Assembly: GCA_932521025.1 (NCBI GenBank)
Contig: OW051469.1
Location: forward strand, 4,166,398-4,230,397
Reading direction: 5' to 3'
Length of the DNA: 64,000 nucleotides
Source: Oscheius onirici
Lineage: Eukaryota; Nematoda; Chromadorea; Rhabditida; Rhabditidae
Made by a program: the position numbers and the translations under genes. The notes under the pieces were generated by a model. That model saw only the letters and a program-made list of their open reading frames with translations, made no database searches and was not told where the DNA came from. Positions 23,291-36,047 of this stretch are shown here, one piece after another; within the stretch, counting starts at the first letter, position 1; every line of letters starts with the position of its first letter.

Positions 23291-24852
23291 ACGAGGTTCC
23301 AAAAGTGCCCATAATTTAATTTATTCTTTAATTTTTTAGACGATAGTATTTTGTATAATATATTCTGAATTTCCCCCGAAATGTTTCTGGTGCTTTCCCC
23401 CAGCTTCCACTTTGTAGCTTTTATGCGCAGATTTTGCCTTCCCCACAACCCGAAATTCCCGTAAAATGTAGTAAGAATAATCAGACTGTGATAGAAAAAA
23501 AATCCCATTTTAATAAATTTATCAGGTTCAGACTGAAAATAAACTCATTGGCAAAACTCGGCGCGAATTGGCCTTGACATACTCAACTTTCGGAAAAGAG
23601 AATCAGTGTCAGGCGGGAAGAAGGGGCGCGGTCTCTGACCCTCCTGGGCCCCGGGATGCTATCAGCCAGACATCCCAGAAGCCAGCTTATCACCAGCCGG
23701 ATTTCGGCCTGTTTCAAGCCAGAGAGACCAGAATCTGTTTTGAATCATTTTCCTATTGATCATTTCTAAAACATGTTAGCGGGAAGAGGTCGTTTAGCAC
23801 TAATTTTATGGGTCGCGCTGTCTCCTTTTTTGATCAGAATTATTGGGATTGTGTTGGGAGAGATAAAGAGGCTGTCTAACCCACTATAAGACGTGAAGCA
23901 CTTTCTTTTTAGCCTTTTTTTAATCGGGGCTATCTTAGCTTCTAATAGCTCATACTCTCTTTTTCGCAGAAAGTCTGGGATACAAAATAATCCTTTGGAA
24001 AAGTACATTGAAAGGATTTTGCTCATCTGTACAGCTTGCTGTTAATGTCTTGTCTATTGTTTTCTAATTCAGTGGAACAATCCTTCTCAACTTTTGTGGG
24101 ACAGTTCCTCATCCTCTTATTATAGGGCGCTCTCTGTTGATGTAAACTCTGCAATGAATTTACAATTTCGAACTTTTAAAATTCTGCTTTACCTCTACGC
24201 AACTGGCCTTTCCTATCTAGCTCTTTTTAAGCGCTATTCGCCAATGCCGCTCGTTAGGAAACTAACAGTAAAAACACATAAAAGCAGGGCTTATCCGGGT
24301 ATATGACCGCCACAACCTTTGTTGTTACAACTGGACCATTTTTTTTCGAGATGGTACAGACGAAAAAATACTGAACTGGCAATAAGAAGAAACATAGCCA
24401 GACTAGCTGTCGGTTTCCCCTTTCCTGTTTTGATATGCTTGACATTAAGGGTTACTTAGGGTTCTGTGTGTTCTCGACGGAAAGTGCGACTTTTGAACCA
24501 ACATGAAGCAATCCCATAAAAGGAAAGAGTGTGTCCAGGTCATCTTCTTTCGTACGCTAATCACTGAACTCCTGTAGATTTATAAACGACGGTCACCGAT
24601 TAGTTTTTTGTCTTTCTTGGAAACACCAGATGGTCATCAGTGTCATTACCTGACACGCTTTGAACTTTTTTCCCATCATTCTCCTAGGCCAAGGTCTCGA
24701 CCCACGCTTGCTTTTTACTCAGATCTCACACATTCCTCTCTTGTCAGTTTTTCGCTTCCTGCCCCTTGTGAGTTTCATGGCTAATGCGATAGGGCTGTCG
24801 GCCTAGTTCCTGTCGCGCACCTACTAGGATTTTTGCAGGGAGAAACACAAAC
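23291..24852. other. Intergenic, 1.6 kb, nothing recognised
   Basis: No convincing exon on either strand. It ends in TTTTTGCAG at about 24838, 15 nt before the next ATG, a likely trans-splice acceptor. Confidence 0.5.
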
Positions 24853-27800
24853 ATGGGATGGGGGATAGTCGTCGCCTTCCTAGTTTTTCTCGTGGATTTG
24901 ACGGCTGCTGGAACGGAAGAGCTGGGGAATGATGCCAGCAGGTTCTGTGAAAGGTGAGTATAGTCTCGCAGTCTGTCAGCCCCTCAATCTCTTCTCCTTT
25001 ACATTTTCCAATTTCCAGTTACGTCGAATGTGCCGCTGTGGCTCTGCTAGAAGAGCGTCTCTGTCACGGAAATACCCTCAAACGACCATTTTGGCTCCCC
25101 GAAAGAAATGACCAAAATGGCTGTCATGAAAAGTTGAAGAACGACTACAAGACTATTGAGAAGATGGAAATTGACTTGGATAATGCTCTTTTGGCCTGTC
25201 TGACAGAGAATGCCCAGCCCATGGCAAGCGACAAGGTATGTACTCTCTTGACTCCAATAACTGGCTCTTTAGAAATCCAAGTGCAACTCTCGTCTCATCT
25301 TCTCCACTCCCAAGTTTTCTTTCGCCCGAACAATCTCCTATATTCCTACAAATTGCTTCACCGGAATTGAGCGTCGTCGAGAGCGCGAATGCTCCACCGT
25401 CAGGGATTGTTGTGGCACCTTTGACAGGTAAGGAGGGTCGGCCTTCACGAGGAAGATTAGGCGGCACCATTAGTCCCCGTCCCGACTGAAGAGGACAAAA
25501 TGTTATTCAGTAGGTGATTAATGGCTTTTGAGGATGACAAAGAAAGGAGTTTAGGGACAGGGAGAGAGGGTGGTATCGGTTACTAAGACGAATGGGCTGT
25601 TGTTAGTTGAACTCTTTGTTATTTTAAGGAGAGAGGGACGCCGAAAATTGGAGAAATAGTACTGGGACAGAGACTCACTTTGTCTCCTTGTGTCTCTATC
25701 AGGGAGACGGGTGATGAAAAGACAGAGAGTTAAGGAGATAGTAATCACTCAATTTCTAGATGTTCATCCCTCCTTACTGCTTCTTCCTTGGCCAAATCAC
25801 TGGAAGACCAGCGTGTTCTCATGAGACAGAGAGCGTCAGAATGCAAGGTACTGTCATATTCGAACTGTAGCACAAGCAAACTCAGATTGGTCGACCAATT
25901 TCTTCCCTCCCTGAGCCGCCAAAGATTGCCGCGAGTCATGATGTGGATGAAACTTGGTCGCCAACAGGAAACATCAATGTGAACTTCAAAGATATAGAAT
26001 CAGAGAAGAAGAAGAATAGAAAGGGAGGCGATGGTAGGGATAAGCATTTAAAAAATTAAAAAGATTTTAGCTGGAGAACCAGGAAATGTAAACGTCCACT
26101 TTTCAACAGCTACCAAAGAACAGCTGGCTGAGGACCGCGCTAGAAAGCTTCTTCTTCGAGAGGGAGATCCAGCTCCCAAGTTGAACTTCCCAAAAAATAC
26201 TGAAGAATTTGACAAAAAATATGAGAAAGCTTTGGAAAATACGAAAAAGTATGTGGGCAAGGTGGGTCGGAAGACTATAAATTAGTCTATTGAGGAGAAT
26301 TCAGGTCAGCACGGCAGAAATCGCCAATGAAGGAGTTGATTCTCTAGTGGAAGCGGCAAAAGTAAGACAATGACTTTCTGGTTAACTTTTTTCTTTTCAA
26401 GGTCTCCATGATCGGTGTCCCTTCTGGAACCATGCACCACGTCGAGCTAGTTGGTGAATCAGAAGAAGCCGAAATCGGTCTAGTTGGAGGAAATGTGGTC
26501 ACCTCTCGTCCTCTAATTCTGGTAGCAAAGGAGCCGGAACAGTCGAAGAAAGAAAAGGAAGTAGCCCCAACTCATGCAAAAGTCGAGGGCTGTCGGGCTC
26601 ACGGAACGAAAACGGCTAAAATTGAGAAGATCCTGGGAGCTTTGGGGGAGAAAGAGGACTCGAGAGACATGGCTGAGGTTAGGCTATTTTATATTTAAAG
26701 CTGTTTTTGATTCAGATTCGATCGTTGATTAATGATTGGCACAACAACTTCCGAAAGCGACTGCTCGGAGCAAAACAACGCTTAAAGGACAAGCTGATCA
26801 TGGATGAATTGGAAAAACTGGTCAAACACTTCGATGATGTCAATTTGAAGCTGATCAAGACGCAGGTTGATGCAGGTAAGTAGCCAGAAAGACTCAGAGA
26901 CTGATAATGAGAGATAGAGAGCTTTATTTCAGAGTTCAAACCAGACGACTACCCAGCCGATGATGCTGACATTTCTGGCAATGAATGTGATCCTCTGCCT
27001 TCCATCAAAGATCTCGGAAAGAAGGGACTTCCATTAGACGGTCCCGTTGACGAAGACGAGGAAAGGAAGAAGCAGACGGAAGAATTGTTGGATCTCGTAC
27101 ACGAGAATGAGGAGAAGGAGAGGAACAGTACTACTCTAGTCGATGAACATGGCGATCAGTTGCTGGTGGACGATGGTGAGAGACTCCCAGAAAGCCCTAA
27201 GTAATTTTTAGATGGTGTTCCGAGGGTCCTGTTCCCCGGTAATCCGATCATTGAAAAGAGCATTGACTCCGAGTCGGACGAGAAAATTACCAATTGGATC
27301 AATGAAGAATACAGACAGGAAATGGAAAAGTTCCACAAGCAGCGGTTTGGGAACAAGAAGGTGAGTCAGTAGACAGAGACAGAGTATCTCCTAATTCAGG
27401 CCTCCCCGGTCAGAAACGACACCACATGCGATGCCTACATGCGATGCCGTGCCCAGATGCATCTGGCTGTAGATGGTTGTGCTTGGAGATTCGCCGCAAC
27501 TGATGTCCTGTCCTCTCTTGCCGAGAGTTCTGAGAGTCTTCTCTACCGAGACGAAGGACCCTGTGACCCGAAACAGCAGCCCCTGTACGAACAACTCTAC
27601 GAGCAGCTTATTCAGAGGAATTCCAAGCTCCGAGGCTGTCTGGACAAGAAGAATGAGAAGTTTTTCTCGTCCTCCGTCTGTTTGCCGTATTCTGACGACG
27701 AAGCACATTCCTTTGACTTTGCTCTGAAGAGAATCTTGAAGAATGAGTACCAGGAAGCTGTTCAGTGCTATCACGACGCCAACAGGATACAAGAAAAATG

Positions 27801-28212
27801 CATGAAACTGAAGGAGTGCTGTCCCAACTTTGATGAGTGAGTCTAGAGTCTGTAAAAGTAGTCCCGTGAATGCGGAGTCTTTTGTTCGCTGCGGGACCAT
27901 CGAAATATTATGACAGCATATGATCCTCAGCCAATTTTCACGAATACTTTTCAGATGCCGCGAAGAGACGATAGACATTGATCTTGAGCACACGATCATA
28001 TCGGTGACTGCTAGGATAAACGAAGGAAAACAAGAATGTATCAGGGATAAGGCGAGAGACGCTTTTAAGAAAACGATCAGAGGTTATTTTGTCTTTTCTT
28101 CACAAACCTCAAACCTTCAGGCCTGCTCGGTCCCGGCGGTCTGACCCGTTTACAGAAAGGCAACCTCGGACTGGACATCAGTCGAGGTGCCAGGTTACTC
28201 CGTGTTCGTTAG
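24853..28212 (+). CDS. Secreted protein with two homologous Cys-rich domains and a charged spacer
   Basis: Signal peptide MGWGIVVAFLVFLVDLTAA. About 13 short exons join in frame to a stop at 28210-28212; an AATAAA follows at about 28259. The N-terminal half has Cys clusters CESYVEC, CHEKL, LLACLTE, NCFTGIERRRERECSTV, RDCCGTFDRC. The C-terminal half repeats them: CDAYMRC, CDPKQQ, LRGCLDK, QCYHDANRIQEKCMKL, KECCPNFDEC. Between lie some 300 residues rich in Lys, Glu and Asp. The pattern resembles nematode-specific Cys-rich families such as chondroitin proteoglycan 4 (CPG4) or DUF19; I cannot decide between them. An extracellular or eggshell/matrix role is inference. The spacer has no obvious Ser-Gly attachment series. 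Confidence 0.8.
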
Positions 28213-28502
28213 AGTAGTCAATCCCTCCTCCTCTCCCCAAGTACTGGTATCTTCACATAATAAATCTTTATATAGACATCATGTAAACAAAGTCACGAGA
28301 TCAAATCGTTGTTGAGAATTTTTCGGTGGTTGACTATTAAACTACTGGAGGGAAATTGAGACAAGACTCGTATTTTAGCGAGAATTCTAACCAGGTAATT
28401 TGCTATAAGTTACAGTCAAGAAGATCTTTGTGTGAGTCCCGTACGGAAGTTAGTGTTCTGGTTACGGTAGTCTCTTACAGACTACAGACTGGGGCAAGGA
28501 GG

Positions 28503-31500
28503 CTAGACGTGTGGAGAGACACGACCATTGAAGCGGAAAGATTGAGGAAGAGCCAATTTCTTGGCCACATCTTTGTACGTGTTCGTGTGGACAAAACGGG
28601 AGAAACAATCCTGGAAACTCGTCTTTGTTCAGACTCTCAGTCTCTCATTTTCTCAGTTTCTCACCCCTCCCTCTGTCTCGCCCAGTACTCACCTTCTCCA
28701 TGAGCCTATAAACATGAGCTTGAGCCTTCTCAAAAATATTCTCCGGATAGCTGCTCGCTTCCTGATTTTCGACCCGCGTAATAATATCCTTCCTCGTATC
28801 ATGGTCAATATTGATAGCTAGTGGACTTTCTGTCGCGATGAACGTGTCGTACATCTCCGTCACAGTCTCCTCAAACTTTGTTCTGTCGCCGTCTCTCACG
28901 ACATCTTTCAGCTGCTCTGCTGCCCACCTAGAAGAACTTTCGTCTGCTTAGTTCAGAAATCTTATAATCTTTAATCATAGTGGGTTGATTCTGCACTGGT
29001 CATCTGATCTGAGAAGGATCGGGAAAAGGAGGATGATGATAGGAAACCATGTGGACAAAAATCACAAGCCGGGAAATTAGGTCTTTTGATACTCTAGGAT
29101 TCAGCTAGCGAGACCCATTTTGGTCTCTATACAGTACGTTTCCTAATACATCTCAGTCCTTTAATTTTGTAGTTTCTAAACCACTTACACTGGAAAACGT
29201 CTACAAGCCAAAAACTAGACAGCTTATCTGAGACAAGCCAAAAAATAGACACTAACTAAATTTCAAAGGACTGTCCACGATTTCACCAAAAATAATGTGG
29301 GTCTACTAAAATATGTACTCTCTCGGTCTTTGGTTCGCTTCCAGTACTTCATTACACTTTTTTCTGCTCACCCATAATCCTACATGAGACCTCGAGCTGA
29401 TCCTCTGGACATCCATTGAATATTAACCAATCGTTCTTATTGCTCTTTAATCCGTCCCAATTTGATGCTCAATCTCCCGTTCCCTCTAACCCTGGGGTGA
29501 GATCAATTCTAAAGTCATTGGGATGGTTGATTGCCGGGTGGGTGTGCTGGGGACCAAAACAAGCCTTTTCCCTTCGGGGACTCACCAGAAGAGGATGTTC
29601 TCCTCGGAATATTCCGACTGCAGGAAGCGCATGAAGGCTTCGCGCCCATCGTCATCAAAAATGAGATTGTCGAAGGCCACCTGCCATTCATTCGGGCTGA
29701 AAAGATCAAGAGTTAGAGTGGGAAGGAAAAAAGAACTGAGGAATGAATAACGGGGCTTATTTAGCAAGGCGAATATCATATTATCGCCGTCCGGGTGACT
29801 TTCCTGACGCGTTGACGTCATGGAGGGAAGAGAAAATAAGGTCAGGAGAGCGGATGCTTTTGTTTTGGAGAGGAAGAAGACGGAACTGATCGCTATGGGT
29901 AAGAGTCAAGTAGTCTCCTAATATCTATTGAACCCAATCAAGTTTTTATGGAGAGCGAGTTGGAAGTCAGTATGAGTAAGTCAAACTTCTTTTTAAAGAG
30001 TCGAACCTTCAGACTAGGCAGAGTCTGAGTATAAGTCAAATGGTCAAGCGGTTTCAACTGGAACTAGTAAGAATGAGTACCAGTGACTGTGAGGTATGAT
30101 CTCATGAAGAGTCTAGTTATTTGGATTGAACCATTTGGATAGCCACTGAGAGCATTTAGAGGAGAGTCTCAGCCCTGAGAAACCAGAAGAGATCAAAGAA
30201 TCTTCTCCTTCTTATTGCCTATTCCTCTCTAATTTTTTGCAGCTGCGTGAGCGCTTCCTTTTTCTCCACGAAAGTTCATTAAATCATAAAAAAAAAGTTT
30301 GCACACGGCATCAGACTGCGAACAAAAGGAAATATGGATGGTGTTGAAGCGATTAGGAGCGCTTTTTCTTCCGTAAAAAACCTAGAGCCGCGGACTAGTT
30401 GCACCCGCACGACTATCAGTCAAAAAGGTAATAAGGAAGGATTTTTCTACCCAAGACTTAGGACTTTTGCATTGGGTTTACAGTCTTTGAGGAGTACTGA
30501 TCAGCTCTCCTGGAACAGACAGAAACGATGTAGTTTTCTGCTGAATTAGCTACAGTTAGAGAATGGGAATTGGCTGTGTACGTGTATGTAGTCAACTGAC
30601 AGCATATGGTCTCAAGGGCAGTCTGCCGTCAGATGATACAAGTTAGCAAGATGTCAAAAAAAGACAGTCTCTCTCATTTGAAAAGGAGCTGAACCCATAT
30701 ATATTGTGGTACACTATACACTATACCAATGGTACACTATATCTTCCTACGTCTGGTTAGGTCGAGTTCAAAAAGAGACAAAAATTCAGCAGATCTACTA
30801 GTCAGGATTGTAGTTTCCAATATTGGAGTATAAAAAATACTATCAGTAAGCTATGTGATAGTTCTCTTTAGTCAAAAAGGATTGAGTCTTGATCTGTGCT
30901 TCCCCTATATCACCCATTGTTTTCGGCCCATCTCTCTCTTCACTCTCGTAAGCGATCCCGGCTCAATTATCCCCACTCAGCGATTGTTTTGCCCCGTGTG
31001 TGTAAGGTTTAGACGTCACAGATCCTAATCTTCCAATGGAAGACCCTTGAGCCAATTTACAAGGGCTTCTCCGTCTTCTAGGGGTCACGATTCTCTCTTT
31101 CCAGAACAGCAAATGTGTCTTTTGCATCTCAAAATGCCTTCTCTAATTAACTGCCCCTCAACGGCGGGGGCGAATTGGGATCGGAAGGAGAGCTACGGGA
31201 GTCTAGTTCAAAGGACCAACCTGAGTCTGGGAGACAACGTCTGATTTGTGACCACTTCTGTCCTATTCTCGGCTGACCGTCGTCGTCGTTCGCCTGTAAA
31301 GGAGTGAATTGGAAAAAGACAAAAAGTAGTGAATATGGTTTGTAAATTTGATAGTGAACCCAGTGTATATGAATTCTCGATTACAGTCTCGAATAAAACC
31401 TGCCTCTGACAGAAAGCTGCTTGAGAAGCTTGCGAGGAGAACGCATCTTTGTGTGTGTGGGGGTCCCAGTCCCGCCCCTTCGCTCCATCCCCTCTTTTCT

Positions 31501-34500
31501 CCGGATTATGTGGATGCATACACGGATTTCGGGACGGGAAATTAACTAAATCCACATGTTAGACGGAGGCCCGCTTGACGTCAACCATGTTTGGTAGTCT
31601 GGGTGGTAAGAGTCATTGGTCTAGGCTGGACTATAGATGATCGGTGACCAAAGGTGCGGCAGAGAGTATCAGACAGAGTACTACTACTGAATCTTGGAGG
31701 TCTATTGACTACTTCTGAACTGTTCCAATTTGGACAATTCCGCTCTTACACCATCTGAACATCAAAAAGAGTCAGGAGTTGGCTGTTCAGAGACTACAGT
31801 TATGATTCTGGAAGACAGTCAGTGAACAGTGCTCTCAGTAGTTCTGAACCCGATAAAGTACGGTGTTTTTTTGCTATCGCCTTTGGATCAGAATAACCTT
31901 GCTTTGAGAAGATGAGAATCTGAAGAGTATGAGTCCAGTAGCAAGAAGACACCGTACTTTATCGGGTTCAATAAATATCGAGTTCAATATTTCTCTAGCT
32001 TGTTTCTGTCCAGATCCATTACCTTTTATGTACAGTAAGACCCGTGTTCTATCCATTTACAAAAAGAGACATGCTGAATTATAGGCGAGAGCCAAGAGTC
32101 AGGAAACTTGACCCAGGGAAGTCACTCCGTCTACCTTGTCAAAAAAGATGTCTGATCGACTCGACTGAACGAACCGACTAAAACCGACCGAAACGAACGA
32201 CGAGCTGAACCGACTAAAAATAATCCGACGTCTTTAGTTCAAATCAAAGAGTGTAACTTGATTCTATCGCTGGAAAACAATGTCTTGTGTCTAACGAGAC
32301 CGAGGAATTCTTCTGTTCTCGGTCACAGTTTGTCATGTCAGAGATGTTCCTTTTCTTGAAGGGCCATTAAAATTCAGTTCCCTCCAGAAAAACAGTAAAA
32401 GTTCCGGGGCCAAATAGTACTGCAATGGGTCCACTGGTCGAGCAGCTGTGCTGCCAGTGGCGTCACCAAAACATCCGGGTGAGGTAAGCACCCGTAGCTC
32501 ATGAGACTGCGAGTGTGATTGTTGCCACGAGCAGAAGTTGATGAATAGATAAGAGACCCTAACTTTTGCCCTCTTCCAATCTCTTCCTAGTCTCAAATTT
32601 CCAATCGTCATGCGATTCCATCACTCCACTCAGGAAGTCGTTCGAAGCTACTCGTATAGCCCGTTTTTATTCAAAAAAAAAATCCTGGACCGGGGACCCT
32701 CGGGGTGGGCCTTCTGATAACTCAATCGCCGCCATCAGGGCCCACTCAAATCAGTTACGACGAGGAAGAGGCTAACGAGCAGGAACTTTTTGCTTTCCGT
32801 AAAAAAGGAAGAGCATGATGTCTAAGCGATGGTACAAAGAAGAGGACGCGGACGAATTAGTTTAGGTCAGGAACCAAGCAGATCAAGATTCGTTCATATT
32901 CTCCTTCCGTCAACTTGGTGGTCAACATGAGCTAATATGCTAGTGATTCTGGAAAAGGGTCAAGGATTTGACATCTAAATATTCTAGGCTAGATGACTAA
33001 ATTGGGAGGTTAGGGAGCGGTCAAGGGGTACGGTAGTCTCATACTAGAGTGTGAGATGTTTTGAAGGACACTTGGACATCAGTACAGTAAGAGTATCACA
33101 GAAGATGAGAGACTTTTGATTAGTTGACTACTGTTCTTTGGTGAGACTAGTTTCCAATACAGTCAGGAGTTTCGACTCAACTGTACTGTCTACTGTATCT
33201 CTCAAGAGTATCCGGAGCAGTGTACTGTACAAAGACAGAGTGAATTGAACAATTGACTTACAATGTGAGGCAATGAACAAGCGTGTATTTGAATTCATAC
33301 TGTACTCTCTCTATTGGTTCCTAATGGCTATTCTAAACAGTATACAGTATAGAACCAGGTTCAATTGACCAATATACTGTTCTGGGAGAACCGGCGTTCA
33401 GTCTCCGACAACATATACTCAAGGTCACCCTGCTCATTCCAGTTTTTCCAGTCTCATACTGTACGACCCTTTTCAAATTCTCATCCCCTCTCTGATCTTT
33501 GACAGCTGAACTCTTTTCTATTTCATGTTGAGGGACATTCCCACAGTCGATCCCATTAATGAGTCTCCCCTGGCTCCCATTCCCACCCCCGTGTTCCCAA
33601 AAAGGGGAGAGAGGAGAGTTCAGATGACTCACGGTCAACCTGACCCTGTCGCCGTTATTAAAACAGACACTAACTCAAACCTTACTGACGTAATTTAGTT
33701 CTCTCAGTCTGACATTTGATTCGGGCGGAGGACAACAAGCCCGCCTCGAAGAGGGTTCATTTCCCTCTATTCGCGTATTTTTAGCAGTCTTCAGGACGGA
33801 TTTAGGAGCAGCAAGAACTAGATTTTGTCACTGAGAGCATGAGTACGAAAGTCCCTGATTTCAGCTTTTGCTTTTATCCCTTTGGAACGGGCGACAAAAC
33901 TTCCCGCTATTACGCACCTGTCACTTCCGGCGAAAGTGACAGCCTTCGGAACAAAAAGCGCCTTGACCGAAAGAGGGAGTAAAATTGAGTAATTGCTTAA
34001 TAAGAAGATGGAAAGAGGAAGTCTGTGTGGGCGTAGGAACTGTTTTTGAATTGGAAAAAGGCATAGCCAAGGGACCAGAGTGACAGTAGCTCAAGCATTT
34101 TTGTTCTTTAGACTATTCTTCCAAGGCAAACTGAGTCGTTTCAGAACACTGAATTGGTCTCTATGATACCAGTACTAGATCAAGAGTCAGTACCGAATAG
34201 ATACCCATACCGATACACTAGATACCGGGTTCAGAAGACTTTTGGTCAATTCTAAAATGAAACTGTTTAATGGTTCGAAACGGAGGTAGTCCGCATAAAC
34301 AGAAGAGTCAGGCAGAATTTATTTAGGATCAGTAACGCATCGTGAGGAATCACAGAGGTATACGGTAGACAGTATCTTCCAGAACCATTCCTTTGAATGG
34401 ATACCAGACTCTCTGAATTGCTTCTAGTCACAAATCTAAGCCTTATTGTCAGACGAAACGAGTTTCACTGGTTGTCAAAATCTTTCTCATTGTAAAAAAG

Positions 34501-35981
34501 TGTGCCTTGAGGTTCTTTCCTGAGCAGAGGCATACTCTGTACTCTGATAGATCTTATACAAGTGACTTGTCTTATGAAGTTTAAAGGTCTTGATGCTTCT
34601 CTCGACTGATTACTTGTTCTGCTCAGTACCTGTGTCTGAACAATACAGCGAGAACAATCATCCAATTTCGAACCTTGCTCCCCCTCCCTACGCAACCGGC
34701 GTTTGCTTGCTTCATTTCCATCATCAGGAGAAAGAGAGACGGGAAAAACTATTGGAGCTGGGCTCAAATTACGACAGGATCGAAATAAAAACAATTATTT
34801 CGCTGTTAGAAGCGGGAAGTCATAAGGTCAACAGCGGAGTCCCTAAAGGATTTAAAAGCTTCCGGATCTGTAGCGGAGCTGTCATAGAAAGTCCCTCAAG
34901 ACGTTTCAAACTTCCAGAATGTGTTACTCTCCGAGAGAGTTGTGTGAGGTCATAGTTTCTGACATCTAGAGAGATTTGTCCCGAAGGAGTCCAGAGGACT
35001 CTCCGTCTTCAGTCTCTCTCCCTTATCATAGAGCAGCTTCTCGGGGGAGCAACTACTCTACTTCCACTATCCCTAGAGGAAAAAGCGGCCTTTGCATGCC
35101 CCATGACGTTCAGATTTCTCGACCGGGCCCACCACTGAATCTTTCACGAATGTGCCCTCGTCTCTTGATAGAAGAGAGAGCGACTCACGTGTATGTGTGA
35201 TCGAAACCCCTGAATAGCAGAGAAAAATCGGGGGGCAGGGGACTTGAGAAATGATAGTCTATTCAAAATGCACATTAATGTCTGATTGAAGCAGGAATGA
35301 ATAGGGGACAGATAGGCTGCAAGAGAACAGAGAGCATCACGAATTCTGGCTATTGTTCTTAATGTAAGTCGACTGGAAAAGTGGCCTTTTAGCAGCTGTA
35401 CAGAAATTTCAAAGACGTAGAGAGAAACAGTAGTTTACAGTAGAGTCTCGTGCTTGTTTAGAAACCAGAGAAAAGATAGGACGGGTTCAGACTCTTGATC
35501 TAACAGTAGTAAGTCAACTGAATTGTAAGAAAGTTCAAAGACGTAGAGAGATACAGTAACAAACTGGTAGCGAACTGTATGGAAGAAATCTGAATTCAGA
35601 GACGAGAGTTTGTCTTGAGACAGATGAGATTACAGTTCCTTATCAAGATGTATGAGGTTAGCTACTGGCACCAGAGGGTTCAAAAGAACAGAGCGCTAAA
35701 CTTGACTTTTGCTCACTCTATTGTTCCGAAAGAGTAAGAGTCGAGAGAGTTAAAAGTCAGAAGATTTTGCATGTAGTAGTGAGGTACCAAACAAGTCAAT
35801 GGCCAAGATACTGTAGGAGAGTGTCCATTGACTGAACTCTCTTCTCCGTACCAAAGCCCATGTAAGTCTAGACAGCGGGTCAAGACTGGGTCTCATTCCC
35901 AGACCAGCAACCCTGGCCGAAAGAGCTTAGAAAGGGCTTACTTCCAAAGACCTGACACCAAACACAGACATGTATGTAGTT

Positions 35982-36047
<66 letters not shown>

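Noticed and set aside
32690-32770. Similarity between this stretch and 43140-43180 (both contain AATCAGTTACG)
   Set aside because: Only about a dozen shared bases, not enough to claim a repeat.
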